7,968 nucleotides of DNA from contig DATJBC010000143.1 of the NCBI GenBank assembly GCA_035515515.1, positions 1-7,968 on the forward strand. Direction: 5' to 3'. The translations under genes were made by a program, and so were the position numbers. The DNA comes from DATJBC01 sp035515515 (GTDB taxonomy: Bacteria > Actinomycetota > Acidimicrobiia > Acidimicrobiales > UBA8190). How positions within the stretch are numbered: the first letter of the stretch is position 1; every line of letters starts with the position of its first letter. This document shows, piece after piece, positions 1-4,936 of the stretch. A model generated the notes under the pieces. The model made no database searches and was not told where the DNA came from. It saw nothing but the letters and a program-made list of their open reading frames with translations.

Positions 1-464
1 AGCACCCGTCCGTCACCGAGGTCGAGGCGCTGGCGGATGGGCTCGGGGCCGAACGCGGGGAACAGGGGACAGAGCACCGAACGGTGCTTGAGCGTTCCCA
101 GGGCAGCCACGTAGAGCTCGGGCGTGCGCGGCATGAGGACGAAGACGCGCTCGCCGGCTCGCACCTCGAGGGCGTCGAGGGCGTTGGCGAAGCGGCTGGA
201 GGCCGCCGCCAGCTCGGCGTAGCTCACGTCGTGGCGGGCACCGGTGCGGTCCAGGCACCGCAGCGCCACGTGGTCCGCCCTGGGGCCGGCGGCGTGGCGG
301 TCGACCGCCTCGTGGGCGATGTTGAGGCCGTCGCCTCCGGGCAGGCCGTCGAGGGCGCGGCGGGCCCCGTCCCAGGTGAAGGCGGCCCGCTCGGCGCCGT
401 AGTCGACCATGTTCGGACTCGGGGACCCCGGCAGCGTCGCCTTGCGGATTGTCTCCCGGCGCAC
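1..464 (-). CDS. AMP-forming acetyl/acyl-CoA synthetase, N-terminal part (gene runs off the left edge)
   Basis: The visible ~154 residues match the N-terminal domain of the AMP-forming acetate/acyl-CoA ligase family (acyl-adenylate intermediate, then acyl-CoA). Typical stretches are GLNIAHEAVDRHA, DHVALRCLD, VSYAELAAASSRFANAL and LFPAFGPEPIRQRLDLGDGR, the last resembling AcsA-type acetate-CoA ligases. The ATP-binding loop and catalytic lysine lie outside the window, so the substrate is unproven. I chose GTG at 464 over ATG at 410: the 18 extra codons (RRETIRKATLPGSPSPN) read like genuine family N-terminus, and AGGGAGGG at 479-472 sits 7 nt upstream of the GTG. It is divergent from the universal stress protein gene and has its own DosR-like promoter at 521-563, giving a leader of about 50 nt. 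Acetate or acyl activation fits slow or oxygen-limited metabolism, which is inference. Confidence 0.85.
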   Translation of the reverse strand, partial: MRRETIRKATLPGSPSPNMVDYGAERAAFTWDGARRALDGLPGGDGLNIAHEAVDRHAAGPRADHVALRCLDRTGARHDVSYAELAAASSRFANALDALEVRAGERVFVLMPRTPELYVAALGTLKHRSVLCPLFPAFGPEPIRQRLDLGDGRV

Positions 465-471
465 GGCCAAG

Positions 472-479
472 CCCTCCCT
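472..479 (-). promoter_or_regulatory. Shine-Dalgarno sequence deciding the acyl-CoA synthetase start
   Basis: AGGGAGGG on the minus strand ends 7 nt before GTG 464. No comparable purine run precedes ATG 410. This supports the longer N-terminus. Confidence 0.6.
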
Positions 480-483
480 CCGA

Positions 484-495
484 CGTGGGCCCACG
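484..495. repeat. Perfect 12-bp palindrome in the acyl-CoA synthetase leader
   Basis: CGTGGGCCCACG is perfectly self-complementary. It lies between the predicted transcription start (about 514) and the Shine-Dalgarno sequence of the minus-strand gene. It could be a second operator or simply a chance palindrome in GC-rich DNA. No function is claimed. Confidence 0.4.
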
Positions 496-520
496 ACGCC
501 CGGTGGGGACGCCACTTCCG

Positions 521-563
521 ACGGTACGCCCGCCCCACGCCGGCCCCCAGGGTCCAACGGCCC
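521..563 (-). promoter_or_regulatory. DosR-like box and -10 for the acyl-CoA synthetase (site F)
   Basis: On the minus strand, GGGCCGTTGGACCCT (563-549) is followed after exactly 22 nt by TACCGT (526-521). This is almost the same as site C at 4121-4163, which has GGGACGTTGGACCCT, 22 nt, then TACCGT. Against the DosR 14-bp core GGGACTWWAGTCCC it matches 10 positions. The predicted start near 514 leaves a leader with a good Shine-Dalgarno sequence. The box has one mismatch in the GGGAC half (A to C), so affinity may be lower. Confidence 0.62.
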
Positions 564-628
564 CTTTCCCGGGGTCGCCCGGGCGCCGTCGGCGGGGACC
601 GGGCCCGGTGCGTCCGTGCGTGTCGGGC

Positions 629-672
629 GGGACCTTCAGCCCTGGTGGCCCCGCGGGCCCGGGCGCGACCCT
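629..672 (+). promoter_or_regulatory. DosR-like box and -10 for the universal stress protein (site A)
   Basis: GGGACCTTCAGCCCT (629-643) is followed after 23 nt by the weak -10 GACCCT (667-672). Seven nt further on is the A of ATG 679. The box centre is 43 nt before the start codon. There is no Shine-Dalgarno sequence at usable spacing, so a leaderless mRNA is predicted. It sits back-to-back with site F in the 214-bp divergent region. Confidence 0.7.
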
Positions 673-678
673 GGGGCC

Positions 679-1110
679 ATGGGACGGATCGTGGTCGGCG
701 TCGACGGCTCGGCGGTGTCCAAGCGCGCCCTGGCGTGGGCCGCGGCGGAGGCGAAGCGGACGGGGGCCGTCGTGCAGGTGCTCATGGTCTGGGACAACCC
801 GCAGCGCGACATGTGGATCCCCCACGTCGTGCCCAAGGGGGACCCGATGGCCCTCACCCGCCGGGTCCTGCACCGCACCGTGGAGGACGTGCTGGGCGAG
901 CGGCCGGAGGTCGCCGTCGAGGCCGTGGCGCTCGAGGGCCGCGTGGCGCACGAGCTCCTCCAGGCGGCCAAGGGGGCGGACCTGCTCGTCGTGGGCAACC
1001 GCGGGCGCGGCGGCTTCGCCGGCGTGGTCCTCGGCTCGGTGAGCCTCCACTGCGTGTCGCATGCGCCGTGCCCGGTTGTCGTGGTGCGCGGCAGATGCGC
1101 CACGTCGTGA
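679..1110 (+). CDS. Universal stress protein, UspA family, ATP-binding type (143 aa)
   Basis: A single Usp domain fills the protein. The N-terminus MGRIVVGVDGSAVSKRAL gives the first beta strand with the nucleotide-contacting Asp9. The C-terminus carries the ATP-binding signature G-x2-G-x9-G-S: Gly106, Gly109, Gly119 and Ser120 in VVGNRGRGGFAGVVLGS, followed by the final strand PCPVVVV. This signature marks the nucleotide-binding class, which includes MJ0577 and Rv2623, rather than the non-binding UspA class. Such cytoplasmic proteins accumulate in starvation or hypoxia and some modulate growth; the partner here is unknown. It has a DosR-like promoter with the predicted mRNA start at its ATG. 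A zinc-finger-like gene follows after 22 nt, probably co-transcribed. Confidence 0.93.
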   Translation: MGRIVVGVDGSAVSKRALAWAAAEAKRTGAVVQVLMVWDNPQRDMWIPHVVPKGDPMALTRRVLHRTVEDVLGERPEVAVEAVALEGRVAHELLQAAKGADLLVVGNRGRGGFAGVVLGSVSLHCVSHAPCPVVVVRGRCATS

Positions 1111-1132
1111 CGCGTGCGAAGGGAGGCAGACG

Positions 1133-1408
1133 ATGAACAGCGGTGATGCCCACAGCGACGGTGCGCCCGCAGAGCAGGCCGCCGAGGGCGAGCACGCCCA
1201 CTGGCGGCCGCACCTGCACCCGCGGCTGCCATCGGACCTCTGTGAGCGCTGCGGGACGAGCGAGCACGTGCACCGCGGCCTGTGCCAGCGGTGCCGCCAG
1301 CTGATGGTGGAGGAGCGGGAGCGGGTAGAGCCCGACGGTGGTGAGCATCCCCACCAGGCCCCCCGGGTCCCCCTGCACAACCCGCCGGGGCGGCCCCGGG
1401 GAGCGTGA
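1133..1408 (+). CDS. Small CxxC...CxxC zinc-finger-like protein (91 aa), function unknown
   Basis: ATG 1133 has GGGAGG (1121-1126) at 6 nt spacing, so the start is well supported even though the frame is open further upstream. The core is LCERCGTSEHVHRGLCQRC: two CxxC knuckles about 15 residues apart, as in a small zinc ribbon or treble clef. Flanking segments are His-rich (HAHWRPHLHP and EHPHQAPRVPLH), and the N-terminus is acidic and probably disordered. I do not recognise a named family. It lies 22 nt after the universal stress protein gene without a promoter of its own, so it probably shares that operon. Plausible roles are protein-protein or nucleic-acid binding, or metal buffering; none is shown. 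Confidence 0.75.
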   Translation: MNSGDAHSDGAPAEQAAEGEHAHWRPHLHPRLPSDLCERCGTSEHVHRGLCQRCRQLMVEERERVEPDGGEHPHQAPRVPLHNPPGRPRGA

Positions 1409-1415
1409 CGCCCCG
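1397..1415 (+). terminator. Possible hairpin at the end of the zinc-finger gene
   Basis: The stop codon TGA lies in the loop of an imperfect stem: CGGG and GCG on the left pair with CGC and CCCG on the right, with a 2-nt bulge. There is no U-tract. It lies directly before the next DosR-like box at 1418. It may reduce read-through, but this is weak evidence. Confidence 0.25.
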
Positions 1416-1417
1416 CT

Positions 1418-1460
1418 CGGACCTTCGGCCCTGGTGCGGGCGCCCTCGGCCCGTCAGCGT
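1418..1460 (+). promoter_or_regulatory. DosR-like box and -10 for the L,D-transpeptidase (site B)
   Basis: CGGACCTTCGGCCCT (1418-1432) is followed after 22 nt by CAGCGT (1455-1460). Seven nt further on is the A of ATG 1467. Box and 3' flank (CCTGGTG) closely resemble site A, and the spacing is the same within 1 nt. There is no Shine-Dalgarno sequence, so a leaderless transcript is predicted. Confidence 0.7.
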
Positions 1461-1466
1461 CACGGT

Positions 1467-2324
1467 ATGGCACTGCTGCGGCCGCACGCGCACCGCTCGA
1501 CCGGCGCCGTGGAGGCGCCGGTCGTCGTCTGTGCGCTGGTGTGCGCCCTGGCCGGCACGCTCCTCGCCGGCTGCGGAACGGCGTCGCGCCCGGTGGGCTT
1601 GACGCCCACCACCGTCCCGCAGCCCGGTGCGCCGCGGGGGAGCACGTCCACGTCGCCCGCCCCGACATCGACCACCTCGACGCCCTCCACCACGGCTCCG
1701 GCCTCGACCACGACCACGACGGCACCGGCCATGCTCCGTCCCGGAGCACGCGGGCCGGCGGTGCTGGCGCTCCAGCAGCGGCTGCGCGCCCTCGGCTACT
1801 GGCTCGGGACGCCGAACGGCGTCTTCGGCGACAGCACCGAGCAGGCGGTGTACGCCCTGCAGAAGGTGGCGGGCATCGGCCGCGACGGCGTGGTCGGGCC
1901 CCAGACGGCGGCCGCCCTGTCCGCCGGCGACCGTCCTCAGCCCCGGAGCCGGTCTGGGTACGTCATCGAGGTCGACCTCGGCGACGACCTCGTGATGTTC
2001 GTGTCCGACGGAGCCCTGCAGTACGTGCTGAACACGTCGACCGGCGGCGGCTACACCTACGTCGAGCACGGCGTGGCGGCGCGGGCCATCACCCCGACCG
2101 GGAGGTTCACGGTCTACCGGCAGGTGGACGGCCTGGTGGTGGACTCCCTGGGCGAGCTGTGGCGACCGAAGTTCTTCTACGAGGGCTTCGCCCTCCACGG
2201 GGATTCCTACGTGCCGCCCACGCCTGTCTCCCACGGCTGTGTCCGGGTGAGCAACGAGGCGATCGACTGGATCTGGTCCGACAACCTCGCGCCCATCGGG
2301 ACCACGCTCTGGGTGTACAGATGA
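1467..2324 (+). CDS. Lipoprotein L,D-transpeptidase with peptidoglycan-binding domain (YkuD family, 285 aa)
   Basis: The N-terminus has a hydrophobic segment (residues about 18-34) ending in the lipobox LLAGC with lipidation Cys36, so the mature protein should be anchored outside the membrane. A Thr/Ser/Pro-rich linker (about 45-88) spans the wall. A PG_binding_1 domain follows at about 90-152 (LRPGARGPAVLALQQRLRALG to VGPQTAAAL). The YkuD domain covers about 163-285, with ITPTGRF (208-214), His244 in LHGDSY, and the catalytic signature SHGCVR (255-260) with nucleophile Cys258. The family forms 3-3 cross-links in peptidoglycan, or attaches other groups to it. Such cross-links are abundant in non-growing mycobacteria, which fits the DosR-like promoter upstream. 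ATG 1467 is chosen because the signal peptide begins there and the predicted transcription start coincides; the frame is open further upstream. Confidence 0.93.
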   Translation: MALLRPHAHRSTGAVEAPVVVCALVCALAGTLLAGCGTASRPVGLTPTTVPQPGAPRGSTSTSPAPTSTTSTPSTTAPASTTTTTAPAMLRPGARGPAVLALQQRLRALGYWLGTPNGVFGDSTEQAVYALQKVAGIGRDGVVGPQTAAALSAGDRPQPRSRSGYVIEVDLGDDLVMFVSDGALQYVLNTSTGGGYTYVEHGVAARAITPTGRFTVYRQVDGLVVDSLGELWRPKFFYEGFALHGDSYVPPTPVSHGCVRVSNEAIDWIWSDNLAPIGTTLWVYR

Positions 2325-2365
2325 GGACCGATCGACCGCCCGGCCGTTGACCACATCGAGGAGCA

Positions 2366-2386
2366 GCGTTGGGTTGTCGGCAACGC
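2366..2386. terminator. Possible bidirectional terminator hairpin between convergent genes
   Basis: A perfect 6-bp stem GCGTTG/CAACGC encloses a 9-nt loop in the 90-bp gap between the converging L,D-transpeptidase and GNAT genes. No U-tract is present on either strand. Position is the main support. Confidence 0.35.
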
Positions 2387-2414
2387 CCTCGGGCGCCCGG
2401 CGTCCTCGGCGCGC

Positions 2415-3458
2415 TCAGCTCGGCTGGTCCCGGTGTCCGTCGTCGTCGGGGGCGGGGTTGGCCAGACGCTGCAGGATCCCCACGACGACCGCCTCCGCGG
2501 CGCCGCGCTCGAGGTGCGGGGCCGAGGGCTCGCCCGCTCCCTCACCCTCGTCCCCGGCCTCGCCCTCACCGGGCTCGGCGGGCAGCTCGACGCACACGGG
2601 CACCGAGGGGTGCGCGTGACGGTGGGCTTCGAGCAGCGACCTGCCGAGGTCGCCGGGCACGGCGTCGACGACGAGGTCGGCGCCGGTCGCCAGCGGGCAG
2701 GGCTCACCGCGCAGCGCCGGGCACTGCGACCACGGGCCGGCCGGCCCCGGGCACGCCAGCACCTGGAACCCCGCGGCGCGCGCCGCCTCCTCGGCGTGCC
2801 AGCGCCCTCCGGGCACCTCGAGGAGGAGCCGCGGCCGGTCGTGGGCTCCGGGCCAGCTCGGCACCCGGCCGCTCGTCCCGATGGCCACCCGCACGATGGC
2901 GGGTTGGTCCAGGTGCTTCATCACGGCGAACCCCCGGCTGCGCAGGAGCGACAGCATGCGGCGGTTGACGACGAGCACGTCGGCTTCCAGGTTGGGCACG
3001 CCCCGGACGGCCGCCTCCTCGACCAGGGCGTCGAGCAGGTAGGGGCCGAGCCACCCCCGGGTGTCGGCGGCCACGGTGATGCCGAGCTCGCCGTCCCCGT
3101 CGGGGAGCATCTCGCAGCTCGCCTCCCCGACGATGCGGGCGGCGCCGTCGGGCCCGACGAGCACGGCCACGAGCCCGAAGCCGCCGCGCTCGTCGACCCG
3201 CGTCATCTTCTCGACGAAACGCTCGGGCGGGACGTGCCCCGAGAAGAACCGGCAGTAGAGGTCCTCCTCCCCGAGGCCGGCGTACAGGGCGACGATGCCC
3301 GCCAGGTCGTCGTGGCGCACGGAGCGGATCACGAGCGTCCGTGACCCGGGGAGCTCGACCCGCCGGCGCTCGCCCTCATGCTGCGGGGCGGCCGCCCGGT
3401 CGCCTGGTCCGACGCCCCGGTCGTCGTCACCCCTCGCGACGTGATCGTCTGCACCCAC
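2415..3458 (-). CDS. GNAT-family acetyltransferase with an extra Cys-containing C-terminal domain (347 aa)
   Basis: Residues about 34-195 form a GNAT domain: RTLVIRSVRHDD opens the fold, LYCRFFSG follows, and LGITVAADTRGWLGPYLLDAL is motif A with an acetyl-CoA loop RGWLGP in place of the usual Q/RxxGxG/A. NRRMLSLLRSRGF is motif B. A second alpha/beta segment (about 207-335) starts RPRLLLEVPGGRWHAEEAARA, contains Cys236, Cys246 and Cys254 (CPALRGEPCPL), and continues DLVVDAVPGDLG; I cannot name it. An acidic, low-complexity insert (about 296-312) interrupts it. The GNAT part resembles protein-acetylating enzymes such as those acting on acyl-CoA synthetases, but the substrate is unknown. The start is uncertain: GTG 3458 keeps the conserved-looking VELPGSRTLVIR strand, while GTG 3332 would trim it; neither has a strong Shine-Dalgarno sequence. 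No DosR-like box precedes it. Confidence 0.82.
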   Translation of the reverse strand: MGADDHVARGDDDRGVGPGDRAAAPQHEGERRRVELPGSRTLVIRSVRHDDLAGIVALYAGLGEEDLYCRFFSGHVPPERFVEKMTRVDERGGFGLVAVLVGPDGAARIVGEASCEMLPDGDGELGITVAADTRGWLGPYLLDALVEEAAVRGVPNLEADVLVVNRRMLSLLRSRGFAVMKHLDQPAIVRVAIGTSGRVPSWPGAHDRPRLLLEVPGGRWHAEEAARAAGFQVLACPGPAGPWSQCPALRGEPCPLATGADLVVDAVPGDLGRSLLEAHRHAHPSVPVCVELPAEPGEGEAGDEGEGAGEPSAPHLERGAAEAVVVGILQRLANPAPDDDGHRDQPS

Positions 3459-3480
3459 GACCCGATCATCCTGTCCTGTG

Positions 3481-3509
3481 CCGTGGGGGGCAAGGGCACC
3501 GCCCCACGG
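3481..3509. repeat. Perfect inverted repeat in the GNAT/adenosine-kinase divergent region
   Basis: CCGTGGGG (3481-3488) and CCCCACGG (3502-3509) are perfect 8-bp inverted arms separated by 13 bp. They lie in the 109-bp region between the two divergent genes, where no DosR-like box is found. The arms could be an operator or part of an RNA hairpin. A weak -10-like GAGAAT follows at 3518-3523 for the plus-strand gene. Function is unproven. Confidence 0.45.
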
Positions 3510-3567
3510 GCCTGGGAGAGAATGGGACGGGCCCGCCGGCGACGGCCCGGGCGCGCGAGGAGGCGTG

Positions 3568-4050
3568 GTGGAGCTGAGCATCGTCCCCGTGGAGAAGCCC
3601 GACGACCTGAACGTCATCGTCGGCCAGGCCCATTTCATCAAGGCCATCGAGGACCTCCACGAAGCCCTGGCCGGGGCGAGCCCGCATCTTCGCTTCGGGA
3701 TCGCCTTCTGCGAGGCGTCGGGGCCGTGCCTCGTCCGACGGTCGGGGAACGAGCCGGGCCTCGTCGAGTTGGCGGCCCGCAACGCCGAGGCCATCGGGGC
3801 CGGGCACTGCTTCGTGATCTTCCTGGCGGAGGGTTTCCCCGTGAACGTCCTGAACGCCGTCAAGGCGGTCCCCGAGGTGTGCACGGTGCACTGCGCCACC
3901 GCCAACCCCCTCGAGATCGTCGTCGCCCAGAGCGAGCGCGGCCGGGGGATCGTCGGCGTCATCGACGGCCGGGCGCCGGCGGGCGTGGAGACGCCCGCCG
4001 ACGAGGCCGATCGCAAGGACCTCCTGCGGCGCCTCGGCTACAAGCTCTGA
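3568..4050 (+). CDS. Adenosine-specific kinase family protein (DUF355-type, 160 aa)
   Basis: The full length matches the small family annotated as adenosine-specific kinase. Recognisable segments are LNVIVGQAHFIKAIEDLHEAL, LRFGIAFCEASGPCLVRRSGN, GAGHCFVIFLAEGFPVNVLNAVK, VCTVHCATANPLEIVVA and the C-terminal RGRGIVGVIDG. The annotation rests on archaeal structures with bound adenosine/AMP; the bacterial role is poorly known. It is soluble, with no signal peptide. AGGAGG at 3558-3563 precedes two adjacent in-frame GTG codons (3565 and 3568); I take 3568 for the better spacing, 4 nt. It is divergent from the GNAT gene, and a strong hairpin follows its stop. Unlike most units here it lacks a clear DosR-like box. 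Confidence 0.88.
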   Translation: MELSIVPVEKPDDLNVIVGQAHFIKAIEDLHEALAGASPHLRFGIAFCEASGPCLVRRSGNEPGLVELAARNAEAIGAGHCFVIFLAEGFPVNVLNAVKAVPEVCTVHCATANPLEIVVAQSERGRGIVGVIDGRAPAGVETPADEADRKDLLRRLGYKL

Positions 4051-4066
4051 CGGCACGCCGGCCCCG

Positions 4067-4089
4067 GCGGCGGGGCGGGATCCCGCCGC
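4067..4089 (+). terminator. Likely terminator hairpin after the adenosine-kinase gene
   Basis: A perfect 8-bp GC-only stem GCGGCGGG/CCCGCCGC encloses a 7-nt loop, starting 17 nt after the stop codon. There is no U-tract, which is common for actinobacterial terminators. It separates this gene from the next promoter at 4121. Confidence 0.5.
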
Positions 4090-4120
4090 GCACGGCGGGG
4101 GACCCTCACCCCGGGAGGTC

Positions 4121-4163
4121 GGGACGTTGGACCCTGTCGGGGCCGGCCGCCCCCGCGTACCGT
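4121..4163 (+). promoter_or_regulatory. DosR-like box and -10 for the small-protein/Bpa-like operon (site C)
   Basis: GGGACGTTGGACCCT (4121-4135) is followed after 22 nt by TACCGT (4158-4163). It matches 11 of 14 positions of the DosR core GGGACTWWAGTCCC. It is a near-copy of site F, with one difference in the 15-bp box and an identical gap and -10. The predicted transcription start is about 4170. Confidence 0.7.
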
Positions 4164-4182
4164 CACCTCGGAGGTGGTCGTC

Positions 4183-4413
4183 GTGACGAACGAGCTGGTG
4201 CTGGCCGAGGCGGTCCGGGCGTGGGTCGGTGGGGAGCTCCCCGGCGACGCGGAGGCCGCCGAGCGCGCCGCGGCCGTCGCCCGGCGGGCGTTCGCGCAGG
4301 GGATGTCGGTGTCCGAGGCGTGCGCCCGGGCGAGGGCCTTCGTGGGCAGCTGGGCGCGCCATCCCGCCCACCAGGGGGCCCAGCGCCGGGCCGCCGTCCC
4401 CCTGGCCTCGTGA
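4183..4413 (+). CDS. Small Ala-rich helical protein of unknown function (76 aa)
   Basis: GTG 4183 is preceded by GGAGG (4170-4174) at 8 nt spacing. An alternative in-frame GTG at 4174 would suit a nearly leaderless mRNA, because the predicted transcription start is about 4170. The protein (MTNELVLAEAVRAWVGG...) is probably three amphipathic helices with no Cys, no signal peptide and no membrane segment. I do not recognise the family. It is the first gene of a unit with the Bpa-like gene: its TGA at 4411-4413 overlaps an in-frame GTG (4410) of the next reading frame. Its position under a DosR-like promoter and before a proteasome-activator-like gene suggests a stress role or a partner of that protein, which is inference. 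Confidence 0.7.
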   Translation: MTNELVLAEAVRAWVGGELPGDAEAAERAAAVARRAFAQGMSVSEACARARAFVGSWARHPAHQGAQRRAAVPLAS

Positions 4414-4448
4414 CCGTGGGGGCCCGTGCCCCGGGGGACAGCACGCCG

Positions 4449-4805
4449 ATGACGTCACCGCCTGACCGTCCGGCGCCTTCGGGGGCGCGGGCGCGCAACG
4501 CCGCCCGGCTCTGGCGGATCGAGGGCTCGCTCACGGCGGTGGCGTCCGAGCTGCGCCAGCTCGAGCAGCTCGAGGGGGAGGCGCTGCGGCGGGAGCTGGC
4601 CGACCTCGAGCGCCGCCTGCGCGCCGAGCTCGACGAGATCCTGCCCGGCCCGATGCTCGAGGAGATGCATCGCCTCTTGGGCTGGGTCGGGGACGAGGGG
4701 GCCAGCCCCGCCGAGCTCCGGGTGGGGTTGGTGCAGCTCGAGGGGTGGGTGGGCGGCGCCCTCTCGGAGCTGGGCATCCCCTTCTCCGAGGAGCGCGGTC
4801 CGTGA
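4449..4805 (+). CDS. Bacterial proteasome activator (Bpa/PafE)-like protein, short form (118 aa)
   Basis: The helical body resembles Bpa/PafE (Rv3780, DUF2587 family), the ATP-independent ring that opens the actinobacterial 20S proteasome. The pattern is a basic-hydrophobic first helix (ARLWRIEGSLTAVASELRQL), a coiled-coil-like Glu/Arg/Leu helix (about 43-65), then SPAELRVGLVQLEGWVGGAL (86-105), which parallels the conserved S/T-x-AELRIAQAQLVGWLEGL of Bpa. It is clearly shorter than the ~174-aa M. tuberculosis protein. It ends PFSEERGP, without the GQYL docking motif that Bpa inserts into the proteasome alpha ring. Either it does not dock, or it works as a hetero-oligomer or adaptor. ATG 4449 gives the compact protein; GTG 4410 (GTGA overlap with the upstream stop) would add 13 residues. 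Confidence 0.72.
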   Translation: MTSPPDRPAPSGARARNAARLWRIEGSLTAVASELRQLEQLEGEALRRELADLERRLRAELDEILPGPMLEEMHRLLGWVGDEGASPAELRVGLVQLEGWVGGALSELGIPFSEERGP

Positions 4806-4813
4806 GCGACCCC

Positions 4814-4834
4814 GGCCGGGGCTGCGCTCCGGCC
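4814..4834 (+). terminator. Terminator-like hairpin between the Bpa-like gene and the next promoter
   Basis: A 9-bp stem, GGCCGGGGC against GCTCCGGCC with one G-U pair, closes a 3-nt loop. It begins 8 nt after the stop codon and ends 4 nt before the next DosR-like box. No U-tract is present. Confidence 0.5.
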
Positions 4835-4838
4835 CCAA

Positions 4839-4882
4839 GGGACTTTCGGCACTGCCCGGCCGCGGCGCGCTTGTGACACGGT
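4839..4882 (+). promoter_or_regulatory. DosR-like box and -10 for the hydrolase/archease/rtcB unit (site D)
   Basis: GGGACTTTCGGCACT (4839-4853) is the only site with T at position 6, as in the DosR core. It is followed after 23 nt by CACGGT (4877-4882). The predicted transcription start near A4889 gives a leader of about 48 nt with a strong Shine-Dalgarno sequence. The box differs from GGGACTTTCGGCCCT at one position. Confidence 0.72.
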
Positions 4883-4922
4883 GTCGGTAGCGGTCGCCCG
4901 ACGGACACGACGGCCGGCCGAG

Positions 4923-4929
4923 AGGAGGG
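4923..4929 (+). promoter_or_regulatory. Shine-Dalgarno sequence deciding the cysteine-hydrolase start
   Basis: AGGAGGG ends 7 nt before GTG 4937 but only 1 nt before the in-frame GTG 4931. This favours the shorter protein. Confidence 0.6.
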
Positions 4930-4936
4930 TGTGGCC

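Noticed and set aside
595..609. GGGACCGGGCCCGGT upstream of site A as a possible tandem box
   Set aside because: Only the GGGAC half fits; the second half is out of register and the sequence is generic GC-rich DNA.
839..854. GGGACCCGATGGCCCT, a DosR-box-like string
   Set aside because: It has one base too many between half-sites and lies inside the universal stress protein coding sequence, encoding ordinary residues.
1641..1730. Repetitive ACC/ACG/TCG-rich stretch as a DNA repeat
   Set aside because: It encodes the Thr/Ser/Pro linker of the lipoprotein L,D-transpeptidase; simple codon repetition explains it.
13..1749. Very long minus-strand open frame (578 codons) and similar long frames at 636-2354 and 5773-6759
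   Set aside because: They are antisense shadows caused by high GC. Their translations are Arg/Pro/Gly-rich and low in family resemblance, and they overlap well-recognised plus-strand genes.
3329..3469. 46-codon minus-strand frame from ATG near 3469 ending in TGA overlapping GTG 3332
   Set aside because: It would make a GTGA coupling for a short GNAT start, but the peptide is Ser/Gly/Arg-rich with no recognisable feature, and the overlapping frame encodes a plausible GNAT N-terminal strand.
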